DNA of 64,000 bases from Bordetella flabilis (lineage in GTDB: Bacteria > Pseudomonadota > Gammaproteobacteria > Burkholderiales > Burkholderiaceae_B), in NCBI RefSeq assembly GCF_001676725.1, contig NZ_CP016172.1, forward strand, positions 4,650,001 through 4,714,000, given 5' to 3'. The notes beneath the pieces are model-generated. The model did no database searches and was not told the DNA's origin. It saw only the letters and a program-made list of their open reading frames with translations. Made by a program: the position numbers and the translations under genes. This document shows positions 54,997-63,608 of the stretch, piece by piece. Each line of letters begins with the position of its first letter. Within the stretch, counting starts at the first letter, position 1.

Positions 54997-56268
54997 CTAT
55001 CGTCCCCCGATGGGGAGGGACAGTTGCATATTCAGCGCGTAGTCGCCGCTGACCACGTCATGGTCGGCGCCTACCGCGAACCGCACATGCGGGGACAGCA
55101 TCATGCTCTGGGAAAAACCGTAGCGGCGCTCCAGGACATCGCCGCCGGCATCGCGCAACCCGGAATACGTGCCGCTGATCTGCCCCCAGCCCGTGATGGG
55201 CACGCCCGCCGAAAACGTGCTGCGCAGCTGGCGGCTGCCGACGGCGCCGTCCTCGTAATTGGACAGGTCGCCATAACCGCTGCTGGTCAGTTCATTGGCA
55301 TAGCCGAGCGTCAGGCTGTCGAAGACATCGACGTTGTATCCCAGGCGATAACGCCAGCCTTGCGACTCATCGAAATGGCTTTGGGTCGCCCCGCCCTGCA
55401 CACGGCCCCAGCGGCCCAGCGAATACGTCGTGCCCAGTCCCGTCGCGGTCAGGGCGCGCGCGCTCTGGACCTGCCCCTCCAGGGTGAGGTCGGGCGTCAG
55501 TCCGTAGCGCAGGCTGCTGGTGCCCGCCGGGGGCCCATAGTCGACGCCACCGGCGCTTTGCGATGTGTCCGTGTTGTTGATACGTCCCCATACCGAGGAG
55601 TACCCCAGCTTGCCCTCCGGCACCGTGGCATCGCTGGCCGCGGTCAGGTTGGACAGCTGCACACCGCCGATCGGCGCCGCGCTGCCCCACGCCGGGGTAA
55701 AGGGGGTCAGGCTGCCCACCGACAAGGAGGGACCATCCACCGAGCGGTAGGTCAGGCTGCGGTCTCCCAGCACCATGCCTTCCTGCGGCGTGACGTTGGC
55801 GAACCAGGGCTTGGGCGTGCCCAGGGGCCGGCCCCAGTTGACCGGCGGGCTGCTGCCCGGAGGCGGGGGGACATAGTCCAGGACGGGCGTCGAGCCCACC
55901 AGCACGCTCGGGTCGCCCGTAGGGACGGCCGGGCAGGCCGGTGACGGGACCTCGTGCAGCCCGGGCGCGTCGGTGCTGTCCGGGGCGGCCAGGGGCTCGC
56001 AAGGCGGCAGCTCTGCCGTGACGTCGCCACCGTCGCCGAGTTGCACCGGCAAGGGGACGGCCGGCGCCAGCGCGCTCAATCCAGTGCCGATGCCCGCGCG
56101 CGCGAGCACCACCGGCGGGCGCGGCGCGGTCGCGGAGCCCGGGTAAGATGCAAGGGGGACAAGAGCTTCGGGGGGCGCGATCGAGGCGGCCTGTGTGCCG
56201 GCCCCGACGGCGGCGGCCAGTACGGCCAGCGCCAGACGCGCCACGCGACGCGAATCGGGAAAACGCAT
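54997..56268 (-). CDS. orphan half-length fimbrial-usher-like outer-membrane protein
   Basis: A 423-residue protein with a signal peptide (about residues 1-27). The first 130 residues are proline- and alanine-rich. The second half resembles the middle beta-barrel of FimD/PapC ushers: SLTYRSVDGPSLSVGSLTPF, then VDYGPPAGTSSLRYGLTPDL, LTLEGQVQSA, and TGLGTTYSLGRWG. Full ushers are about 800-850 residues with a plug and two C-terminal domains; those are absent, and no chaperone or pilin gene is nearby. Either an independent barrel or a shortened usher; function unknown. Confidence 0.7.
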   Translation of the reverse strand: MRFPDSRRVARLALAVLAAAVGAGTQAASIAPPEALVPLASYPGSATAPRPPVVLARAGIGTGLSALAPAVPLPVQLGDGGDVTAELPPCEPLAAPDSTDAPGLHEVPSPACPAVPTGDPSVLVGSTPVLDYVPPPPGSSPPVNWGRPLGTPKPWFANVTPQEGMVLGDRSLTYRSVDGPSLSVGSLTPFTPAWGSAAPIGGVQLSNLTAASDATVPEGKLGYSSVWGRINNTDTSQSAGGVDYGPPAGTSSLRYGLTPDLTLEGQVQSARALTATGLGTTYSLGRWGRVQGGATQSHFDESQGWRYRLGYNVDVFDSLTLGYANELTSSGYGDLSNYEDGAVGSRQLRSTFSAGVPITGWGQISGTYSGLRDAGGDVLERRYGFSQSMMLSPHVRFAVGADHDVVSGDYALNMQLSLPIGGR

Positions 56269-56392
56269 AAGCCAAGTTTAAAAGCTTTTGATGACGATGC
56301 TCGACAGTCGTGCCGTATAGTTCAGCGGGATTTCCGATTTCAGTCCATTTCCTCCCCTTGCCCAGCAGGCTCCGGCCTCGCAATATGCGCAC

Positions 56393-57094
56393 ATGGAAAC
56401 GCCTCATACCAAATTGCTGGTCGTCGACGACGATCCCGCCCTGCGGCAACTGCTGGCCGACTACCTGAACCGGCATGGCTACGACACGCTGCTCGCCCCG
56501 GATACCGGCGACCTGGCCGCCCGCATTGCGCGCTACGCGCCCGACCTGCTGGTGCTGGACCGGATGCTGCCCGGCGGGGACGGCGCGGACGCCTGCCGGC
56601 GGCTGCGTGAGCAGGGCGAGGATATCCCGGTGATCCTGCTTACCGCGCGGGACGAGGCCGTCGACCGCATCATCGGCCTGGAAGCCGGCGCCGACGATTA
56701 CCTGGGCAAGCCGTTCGACCCGCGCGAGCTGCTGGCCCGCATCGAGGCCGTCCTGCGCCGCAAGAAGGGCCCATCGGCATTGACACGCGATGCGCCGGTA
56801 AGTTTCGGCCCCTTCGTGTTCGACCCCGCCACCCGGCAGCTGCTGCGCGAGGGCGTGCCGGTCAAACTGACCGGCGGCGAAATCAATCTGCTCGAAGCGC
56901 TGGTGCGCAACGCGGGCAAGCCGCTGTCGCGCGAACGATTGCTGGCATTGGCGCGGGACGACGACAGCGGCGAACGCAACGATCGCGCCATCGACATCGC
57001 CATCCTGCGCCTGCGCCGCGCCATCGAGGAAGACCCCAAGCAGCCACGCTGGATCCAGACCGTGTGGGGCATCGGCTACCGCTTCTCGCCTTGA
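56393..57094 (+). CDS. OmpR-family response regulator
   Basis: A 233-residue two-component regulator. Receiver with acidic pocket VDDD (11-14), phospho-acceptor Asp56 in LVLDRMLPGGDG, LLTARDE near 82 and switch Lys in YLGKPFDP near 105; winged-helix output domain from about 135 (RERLLALARDDD, then the RAIDIAILRLRRAI recognition helix). Its stop overlaps the kinase start (TGATG). Closest in style to OmpR. Confidence 0.93.
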   Translation: METPHTKLLVVDDDPALRQLLADYLNRHGYDTLLAPDTGDLAARIARYAPDLLVLDRMLPGGDGADACRRLREQGEDIPVILLTARDEAVDRIIGLEAGADDYLGKPFDPRELLARIEAVLRRKKGPSALTRDAPVSFGPFVFDPATRQLLREGVPVKLTGGEINLLEALVRNAGKPLSRERLLALARDDDSGERNDRAIDIAILRLRRAIEEDPKQPRWIQTVWGIGYRFSP

Positions 57095-58560
57095 TGAAGT
57101 TTTCTCCGCAATCGCTGCTGCCGCGCTCGCTTCGCACCCGGCTGATCCTGCTTGTCCTCGGCTGCATGCTGCTGGTCCAGGCCGGCACCCTGGCCGTGGG
57201 TTCGCATTACCGCAAGCGCTTTGTCGACGATGTGGTGATGGACTATATCGTCACCACCATACGGACCCTGCGCGCGGCGGTGTCGGAGGTTCCGGCCGAG
57301 GACCGCGCCGACTTCGTGCGCGACGCATCGCAGGGGCAGTGGCACCTGTGGAGCCGCGCCTTGCCCGCCGAAGCGCAGTTGCAGCGTTTCCACGGCGGCG
57401 GGCTTCCCCCGCCGCCGCCGCGCGACGCCCAGCCGGACGCGGCCCGCGAGGCGCGCATGGCGCAACTGCGCGAGTACCGGCGCATGCACCCGGACGGGCC
57501 GCCGGACGACGATATCCGGCGCGACCTGCGCGGCCTGGTGCGCCAGCTCAACCAGCGGCTCAACGATGGCACCCGGGTGGCGCTGTCGCGCGGCCCGCGG
57601 CCCGAAGTCTTCATATCGCTGGCGCCCAACCCCACCAGCGAAGACGCGCCCCAGTTGCGCGAATGGCTGGTCATCCCGCTCGACAGGCTGGATCCGCCGC
57701 TTGCCACGCCCATGGTGGTGACGTGGCTGACCGGCTTCGGCCTGGTGCTGATCCTGGCGGCCTGGTTCTCGTGGCATATCACGCGGCCCCTCACGCGCCT
57801 GGCCGAAGCCGCGGACAAGCTGGCGGCCGGACAGCCGCAGCGCGTGGTGCCGTCCGGGCCGCATGAAACGCGCGTGCTGGGCCAGCGATTCAATGCCATG
57901 CTCGACGCCCTGCAGGAATCGGAATCCGTGCGGCGTACTCTGCTCGCCGGGCTGCCGCACGACCTGAAGGCGCCCTTGTCCCGCATGTGGCTGCGCATCG
58001 AAATGTCCGACGACCCCACCTTGAAGGAAGGCCTGCGCAAGGACTTGCAGGACATGCAGCACATGGTGGACCAGTTCATCGGTTTCGTCCGGGGCACGGA
58101 CCCGGCCGGCTACCGCTACGCACCGGTCCCGCTGGCTGAATGGCTGTCCGAACGCGTACAGGGCTGGCAGGGCGCGGGGACGCCGGTGCAACTGGCCATC
58201 GCCAGCGAACAGCCCATGACGATACAGGGTGACGCCGTCGCGCTGGCCCGGCTGCTGGACAACCTGATCGGCAACGCCCTGCACCACGGTGCGCCGCCAG
58301 TGGAGGTCACGCTGGCCGAACGCGACGGGATGGCGGTGCTCGGCGTCTCCGACCATGGCCCCGGCATCCCGGCCGAGCGGCGCGCCGAAGCCCTGCGTCC
58401 CTTCGCGCGCCTGGACGATGCGCGCACCCGCTCGGGGAATGTGGGCCTGGGGCTGGCCCTGGCCGACGCGATCGCGCGCGCGCACCGCGGCACGCTGACG
58501 CTGGGCCGCGCCGCCGAAGGCGGGCTCAGCGTGGAAGTCGCCCTGCCCCTGCAGGCATGA
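57094..58560 (+). CDS. EnvZ-type sensor histidine kinase
   Basis: A 488-residue kinase. Membrane helix 1 is at about 18-36, a periplasmic sensor region to about 215 includes a proline-rich PPPPPPR stretch and a long charged helix, helix 2 is at about 217-237, then HAMP. The H-box is LLAGLPHDLKAPLSRMWLR near 295-313; N box DNLIGNALHHG near 389; G boxes GVSDHGPGIPAER and GNVGLGLALA. The H-box DLKAPLSR is of the EnvZ class. The signal is unknown. Confidence 0.93.
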   Translation: MKFSPQSLLPRSLRTRLILLVLGCMLLVQAGTLAVGSHYRKRFVDDVVMDYIVTTIRTLRAAVSEVPAEDRADFVRDASQGQWHLWSRALPAEAQLQRFHGGGLPPPPPRDAQPDAAREARMAQLREYRRMHPDGPPDDDIRRDLRGLVRQLNQRLNDGTRVALSRGPRPEVFISLAPNPTSEDAPQLREWLVIPLDRLDPPLATPMVVTWLTGFGLVLILAAWFSWHITRPLTRLAEAADKLAAGQPQRVVPSGPHETRVLGQRFNAMLDALQESESVRRTLLAGLPHDLKAPLSRMWLRIEMSDDPTLKEGLRKDLQDMQHMVDQFIGFVRGTDPAGYRYAPVPLAEWLSERVQGWQGAGTPVQLAIASEQPMTIQGDAVALARLLDNLIGNALHHGAPPVEVTLAERDGMAVLGVSDHGPGIPAERRAEALRPFARLDDARTRSGNVGLGLALADAIARAHRGTLTLGRAAEGGLSVEVALPLQA

Positions 58561-58648
58561 AGCCCTGTCCGGTACGCCACATCGCGCGCGCCTTGCCGGG
58601 TCGCCCGGGCCCCGCACGGTGCCGGACGATTGCCAGCGCGAACAGGCC

Positions 58649-59713
58649 CTAGTTCCGGCTGGACATGTCGGCGCCGGGCATCGGCGCCGGACGCCTGGCC
58701 TTGCCGAAAAGCGAACGGTAGGCCAGGATATTGAAGACCACGATCAGCGGCACGGCCACGACCGCGCCCGAAAGCACCAGGCGCATGGAGCCCAGCGCGG
58801 CGGCGCCATCCCATATCGTCATGTCATCCAGCACCAGATAGGGAAACAGGCTGTACGCCAGCCCGCCCAGCATCAGCAGGAACAGCCCCACGCAACCCAC
58901 GAAAGGCACCCAACTGAAACGTTCGGCGTGGCGCGGCAGGCGCATCAGCACCATCTCGGTTCCCACGAAACCCAGCAGCATCGCCACCCATACGGCGACA
59001 GCCGGGCCCAGGTGGGACAGGTTGCTCCATTTGTAGAAGATGCCGGCGTTGGCCAGGCCCAGGGTGACGGCGATCGCCACCATACCCGCCGCCGTCCAGC
59101 GGATGGCATGCCGCGCCCAGTTCACGGCGCGGCGCTGCAGGTCGCCCTCGACGCGCATGACGAGCCACGTCGCCCCCAGCAGCACATACGCCGCCACCGC
59201 GCACAGGCCGACGAACATGGAAAACCAGTAGTAGCCCGCCACGTCCTGGTAGCCCGTTGCGATACGGCCCAGGGCCATGCCCTGCCCGAAGGCGGTCATC
59301 AAGGATCCGATCCAGAAACCGTGGACCCACCGCGGCTTGGCCTCGGTACGTGCGCGCAGGCGGAATTCGAAGGATACGCTGCGCAGGACGATACCCATGA
59401 GCATCAGCGTCAAGGGCGCGTACAGCTGGCCCAGGATGACGCCCCAGGCAAATGGGAATGCGGCCGCGAACAGGCCTACGCCCAGCAGCATCCAGAATTC
59501 GTTCGCATCCCGCCACGGGCTGAGCAGCGCCATCATTCGCCCGCGCTCTTCGATGGGCGCCAGGCGCAGCAGGATACCGACGCCCAGGTCGAAGCCGTCC
59601 AGCACCGTACCGGCGACGATCAGGACGAACAGCATGCCCATGAACACCAGCGGCATCCAGAAGGAAGGATCGTCCGGACTCAGTCCCAGCGATGCGGCGA
59701 GCGCCCCGATCAA
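58649..59713 (-). CDS. cytochrome bd oxidase subunit II-like protein
   Basis: A 354-residue CydB-family protein with about eight or nine membrane helices. Subunit II marks are VLDGFDLGVGILLRLA near 38 and SPWRDANEFWMLLGVGLFAAAFP near 68. The only start giving the first helix is TTG 59713, with GGAG 7 bp upstream; it overlaps the CydA-like stop (TTGA). No CydX-like small ORF follows. Because its partner lacks haem ligands, a normal oxidase role should not be assumed. Confidence 0.88.
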   Translation of the reverse strand: MIGALAASLGLSPDDPSFWMPLVFMGMLFVLIVAGTVLDGFDLGVGILLRLAPIEERGRMMALLSPWRDANEFWMLLGVGLFAAAFPFAWGVILGQLYAPLTLMLMGIVLRSVSFEFRLRARTEAKPRWVHGFWIGSLMTAFGQGMALGRIATGYQDVAGYYWFSMFVGLCAVAAYVLLGATWLVMRVEGDLQRRAVNWARHAIRWTAAGMVAIAVTLGLANAGIFYKWSNLSHLGPAVAVWVAMLLGFVGTEMVLMRLPRHAERFSWVPFVGCVGLFLLMLGGLAYSLFPYLVLDDMTIWDGAAALGSMRLVLSGAVVAVPLIVVFNILAYRSLFGKARRPAPMPGADMSSRN

Positions 59714-61053
59714 GATACGGCTCCCGTCATCTTGCGCACGGGCACGACGCCGTAGCGGGCCGCGTGGAAAAGCATACGCATGAAGGCGGTCAGCAACACG
59801 GCGTACAGGGCGGCATAGCCCAGCGTGCCGTAGAACAGGGCACGCGGCGAAACGGGACCGAGGATTTCCGTTTGCGTGATGGCGGCGTTGACGGCATAAG
59901 GCTGTAGTCCCACGACGGTGAAGGTGCATACGGCAACGACCAGCACGCCGCCCGAACACGCCATGCTGGCCAGGATCCGCAGCCAGCGCCGCGGCAGGAA
60001 CGCCGGATCGAAGCCGCGCTTGCGCAGCTTGAACAGGGTCGCCCATGCGGCGATGGCCATCAAGCCCACCAGCAGGATCACGATACGCAGCGACCAGAAT
60101 GTGATGGCAACCGGCGGATGCATGTTGGCGTAGTTCTCCAGGGCCAGGAAGTGGCCATCCACGTTACGGCCGAGCCAACGCGCCGCGGCGCCATCCACGG
60201 TCCAGGCGGCGCGATTGGTGGCCGATGCCGCATCCGGCCAGCCCACCAGGACCAGGTCCGGCGGGTCCCCCTGGTGCCAATACGCGGCCGCCGCCGCGGC
60301 CTTCGCCGGTTGGTAGTGCGCGATCATCTTGCCCGCGCCCGCGCCAACCGGCGCCAGGGCCACCACCATTACGCAGGCCAATCCGAGCGCGGCACGAAAG
60401 CCCAGGCGTTCGCCGTCGTTCAGCGGCCGGCGCAGTGCCTGCCACGCCGTGATGCCCATGACCATGAAAGCCGTGGCCAGCAAGGCCGTCAGCACGCTGA
60501 CCGCAAGGGTCCACCCCAGCGAGGGATTGAACACCACCCGCGCCCAATCGTAGACCTGGTAGCGGGCGTCGACCATGACGGCGCCATCCGGCGTTTGCAT
60601 CCACGACACCAGCGCCAGCACCCAGAACGCGCTGGCCAGGTGCCCCAGAGCCACCATGAACACCGCTATGGTGTGGACGCCTTCCGATACGCGACGCTGG
60701 CCGAACAGCATGACGCCCAGGAAGCACGATTTGAGCGCGAACACGGACAGTACGGCGAAACCGAGCAGCGGCCCCGCCACGTTGCCTATCCTGTCCATCA
60801 GCCCGGACCAGAGGGTGCCGATCTGCAGCAACACCGGCACGCCGGCGGCCAGCGCCAGCACGAAGGCCAGGGCGAAGATGCGCACCCAGAAGCGATAGGC
60901 CGCGGTCCAGCCGGCATCGCCGCTGGACCGCGCACGCAACTTGAAATAGAGCAACAGCCAGGAAAGGGCCAGCGCCAGCGCCATGAAAAGCGCCAGAAAC
61001 GTCAGGCAGACGGTGAACTGCAGCCGTCCCAGGAACAAGGGGGGGAGGTTCAT
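59710..61053 (-). CDS. CydA-family protein lacking the haem ligands
   Basis: A 447-residue homologue of cytochrome bd subunit I, collinear with E. coli CydA (FWVRIFALAFVLALAAG, HTIAVFMVALGHLASAFWVL, SWMQTP, NPSLGW, MGITAW, LQPYAV). By my alignment from memory, His19 is Leu20, Glu107 is Lys108, His186 is Val185, Met393 is Val325 and Arg448 of GRQPW is Leu383. The Glu99 position is also non-acidic. The Q-loop is short, and GDESGYEM-type residues are missing. Histidines that remain are 127, 138, 246, 260, 301, 312 and 430. The protein probably does not bind haems b558, b595 and d in the usual way. Function unknown. Confidence 0.85.
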   Translation of the reverse strand: MNLPPLFLGRLQFTVCLTFLALFMALALALSWLLLYFKLRARSSGDAGWTAAYRFWVRIFALAFVLALAAGVPVLLQIGTLWSGLMDRIGNVAGPLLGFAVLSVFALKSCFLGVMLFGQRRVSEGVHTIAVFMVALGHLASAFWVLALVSWMQTPDGAVMVDARYQVYDWARVVFNPSLGWTLAVSVLTALLATAFMVMGITAWQALRRPLNDGERLGFRAALGLACVMVVALAPVGAGAGKMIAHYQPAKAAAAAAYWHQGDPPDLVLVGWPDAASATNRAAWTVDGAAARWLGRNVDGHFLALENYANMHPPVAITFWSLRIVILLVGLMAIAAWATLFKLRKRGFDPAFLPRRWLRILASMACSGGVLVVAVCTFTVVGLQPYAVNAAITQTEILGPVSPRALFYGTLGYAALYAVLLTAFMRMLFHAARYGVVPVRKMTGAVS

Positions 61054-61204
61054 GATGGCCGCTAGTTTAGAGCTACTCAGCAATATCGTGGCGGCGCCGC
61101 GGGGACTACGCAAAATCGCCGTGGCGGACCCGGCCGACGGGCCAACGGGCTCGCGCGGGCCGAACGTGGCAAAATTGACGCTTTGCCGCCGCCTCCCCAC
61201 GAGC

Positions 61205-62971
61205 ATGACCTCCGCTTCCCCGCCTCCCGCCGCGCCCAACTTCCTGCGGCACATCATCGAAGCCGATCTCAAGGCCGACCGTTTCAAGGACAAGCGCTGG
61301 GCCGGCGTTCCAGGCCCGGCGACAGTCCAGACCCAGGGCGGCCCCGACCCGGCGCGCATCCGTACCCGCTTCCCGCCGGAACCGAACGGCTACCTGCACA
61401 TCGGCCATGCCAAGAGTATCTGCCTGAACTTCGGCCTGGCGCGCGACTACGGCGGCACCTGCCATTTGCGCTTCGATGACACGAATCCGGAGAAGGAAGA
61501 CCAGGAATACGTCGACGCCATCGAGGAAGCCGTGCGCTGGCTGGGGTTCGACTGGAAGGCATCCGATGGCCGCGAGCAGCTGTATTACGCGAGCGACTAT
61601 TTCGATTACATGTATACCTTCGCGCAGGCCTTGATCCGCGCGGGATACGCCTATGTCGACCAGCAGTCCGCCGAGGAGATCCGCGCCAATCGCGGCACGC
61701 TGACCGAACCCGGCAAGGATTCGCCGTGGCGCGACCGGCCGGCGCAGGAATCGCTGGACCTGCTGGCCGAAATGCGCGATGGCCGCCACCCGGATGGCAG
61801 CCTGGTGCTGCGCGCGCGCATCGACATGGCCTCGCCCAATATCAACCTGCGCGATCCGGTCATATACCGCGTTCGCCACGCCACGCATCACCGCACGGGC
61901 GACAAGTGGTGCATCTACCCCATGTACACCTGGGCGCACCCCATCGAAGACGCGCTCGAAGGCATCACGCACAGCATCTGCACGCTGGAATTCGAAGACC
62001 AGCGGCCCTTCTACGACTGGACGCTGGCGCGCCTGGCCGAACTGGGCATGCTGGCGCAGCCGCTGCCGCACCAATACGAGTTCGCCCGGCTGAACCTGAC
62101 CTATGTCGTCACCAGCAAGCGCAAGCTGCTGCAACTGGTGCGCGACGGCCACGTCGACGGCTGGGACGACCCACGCATGCCCACGCTGTTCGGCATGCGC
62201 CGGCGCGGCTATCCGGCATCGGCCATCCGCCTGTTCTGCGATCGTACCGGCGTATCGAAGTCCGATTCGCGCATCGACTACAGCCTGCTGGAAGCGGCGG
62301 TGCGTGACGAACTGGATCCGATCGCGCCACGGTCCGTCGCGGTGCTTCAGCCGCTGAAACTGGTCATCACGAACTATCCGGAAGATCGCGTCGAAATGTG
62401 CAGCGCGCCGCGCAACCCGCACGATGCGGCGCAGGGGCAGCGCGAATTCCCCTTTTCGCGCACGCTATGGATCGAACGGGACGACTTCCGCGAAGATCCG
62501 CCGAAGAAGTATTTCCGGCTGTTCCCCGGCAATACGGTCAGGCTGAAATACGGCTATGTCGTGCGCTGCACCGGCTGCGTCAAGGACGACCAGGGCAATG
62601 TCGTGGAAGTGCATGCCGAGTACCTGCCGGAGACGCGCAGCGGCACGCCGGGCGCGGACGCCGTGAAGGTCAAGGGCACGATTACCTGGGTCAGCGCCGC
62701 GCACGCGCTGGGCGTCACCATACATCTGTACGACCGGCTCTTCGCGGACCCGCATCCGGACGCGGGCGAGAAGGACTTCATCGCCGCGCTGAATCCCGAT
62801 TCGCGCAAGACGGTCCAGGCCTGGCTCGAACCGGGCACCGCGCTGGAGCCGGGCGTTGCGTGGCAGTTCGAACGCCTGGGCTACTTCATCCTGGATAGCG
62901 CGACGTCGACCGCCGAGCGGCCGATCATCAACCGGGTCGTCACGCTGAAGGATTCCTGGACGCAGCCCTGA
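61205..62971 (+). CDS. glnS: glutaminyl-tRNA synthetase
   Basis: A 588-residue class I GlnRS. The HIGH motif is in PPEPNGYLHIGHAKS near 58-72, ARFDD-equivalent CHLRFDDTNPEKED near 94, the KMSKS-equivalent TSKRKLLQLV near 301-310 and HVDGWDDPRMPTLFG just after, and the two beta-barrel anticodon domains from about 370. ATG 61205 starts a normal NFLRHIIEADL protein. Divergent from the cydAB-like pair. Confidence 0.96.
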   Translation: MTSASPPPAAPNFLRHIIEADLKADRFKDKRWAGVPGPATVQTQGGPDPARIRTRFPPEPNGYLHIGHAKSICLNFGLARDYGGTCHLRFDDTNPEKEDQEYVDAIEEAVRWLGFDWKASDGREQLYYASDYFDYMYTFAQALIRAGYAYVDQQSAEEIRANRGTLTEPGKDSPWRDRPAQESLDLLAEMRDGRHPDGSLVLRARIDMASPNINLRDPVIYRVRHATHHRTGDKWCIYPMYTWAHPIEDALEGITHSICTLEFEDQRPFYDWTLARLAELGMLAQPLPHQYEFARLNLTYVVTSKRKLLQLVRDGHVDGWDDPRMPTLFGMRRRGYPASAIRLFCDRTGVSKSDSRIDYSLLEAAVRDELDPIAPRSVAVLQPLKLVITNYPEDRVEMCSAPRNPHDAAQGQREFPFSRTLWIERDDFREDPPKKYFRLFPGNTVRLKYGYVVRCTGCVKDDQGNVVEVHAEYLPETRSGTPGADAVKVKGTITWVSAAHALGVTIHLYDRLFADPHPDAGEKDFIAALNPDSRKTVQAWLEPGTALEPGVAWQFERLGYFILDSATSTAERPIINRVVTLKDSWTQP

Positions 62972-63016
62972 CCGGTCGAGGGCCGCGCTCCGCTTCGCGG
63001 GCGCGTGCGGCGCCCA

Positions 63017-63373
63017 TCACGGGCGCCGGCGCCCGGGATCCGGATCCAGGTCGACCGCGCCCGGCGCACTGTCGTCGGGGCGGTCCATGGGCGGCGTCGC
63101 GGCATCTCCGGACGGCACCAGCCCCCGTCGCTCGGCGTCGGCCAGGGGCTTGCCCCGCGCGGGCGAGGACCCGCCCGCTTGCGCGCCTTCGGCGGGTTTG
63201 CGGCCTTGCCCAGTGGCGGAATCGTCGCCCGGCTTGCGGGTCGGATCGTCCGAATGGTCGGGATCGGGCAAGGCGCCGCCGTCGGGGTCATAGCCCTTTT
63301 CCAGCGCGCGCAGGTCCTCCTCTTCCTGGCCGCTCAACCCGGCGGGACGTTTCGGCGTGGTGTCGTTCGACAT
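63017..63373 (-). CDS. small acidic disordered protein
   Basis: A 118-residue protein rich in Asp, Gly, Pro, Ala and Arg with no cysteine, no membrane segment and no signal peptide. AGGAG sits 5 bp before ATG 63373. Segments such as [20 protein letters not shown] and [12 protein letters not shown] look disordered. No family recognised; the good ribosome-binding site supports translation. Confidence 0.55.
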   Translation of the reverse strand: MSNDTTPKRPAGLSGQEEEDLRALEKGYDPDGGALPDPDHSDDPTRKPGDDSATGQGRKPAEGAQAGGSSPARGKPLADAERRGLVPSGDAATPPMDRPDDSAPGAVDLDPDPGRRRP

Positions 63374-63608
63374 GGGCGCTCCTTATGGGCTCGTGGGATC
63401 GGCTCGCAATACAGCCGTTCGCAGGGGCAAGGCCTGTGCCTGCACGGCCGTGCGCCGCCGGGGCCGAGCCGCGCGCGGCGCCAGGAGGGACCGGGCGGCG
63501 TCCAAGAGCGCGCTGACAGCGTCCTGCTTCCTTACTGACGCGAGCGTGCTCGGTTATCATGCCCGACATTCCGCAACCGGGGCAGCGCTCCGGGCCTTTC
63601 CTACCGAC

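Noticed and set aside
60983..61204. N-terminal extension of GlnRS
   Set aside because: It would add 74 residues antisense to the CydA-like start with no GlnRS similarity.
59710..61359. Upstream extension of the CydA-like frame beyond 61053
   Set aside because: Extra residues are not membrane-like and overlap the glnS leader; ATG 61053 gives the standard start.
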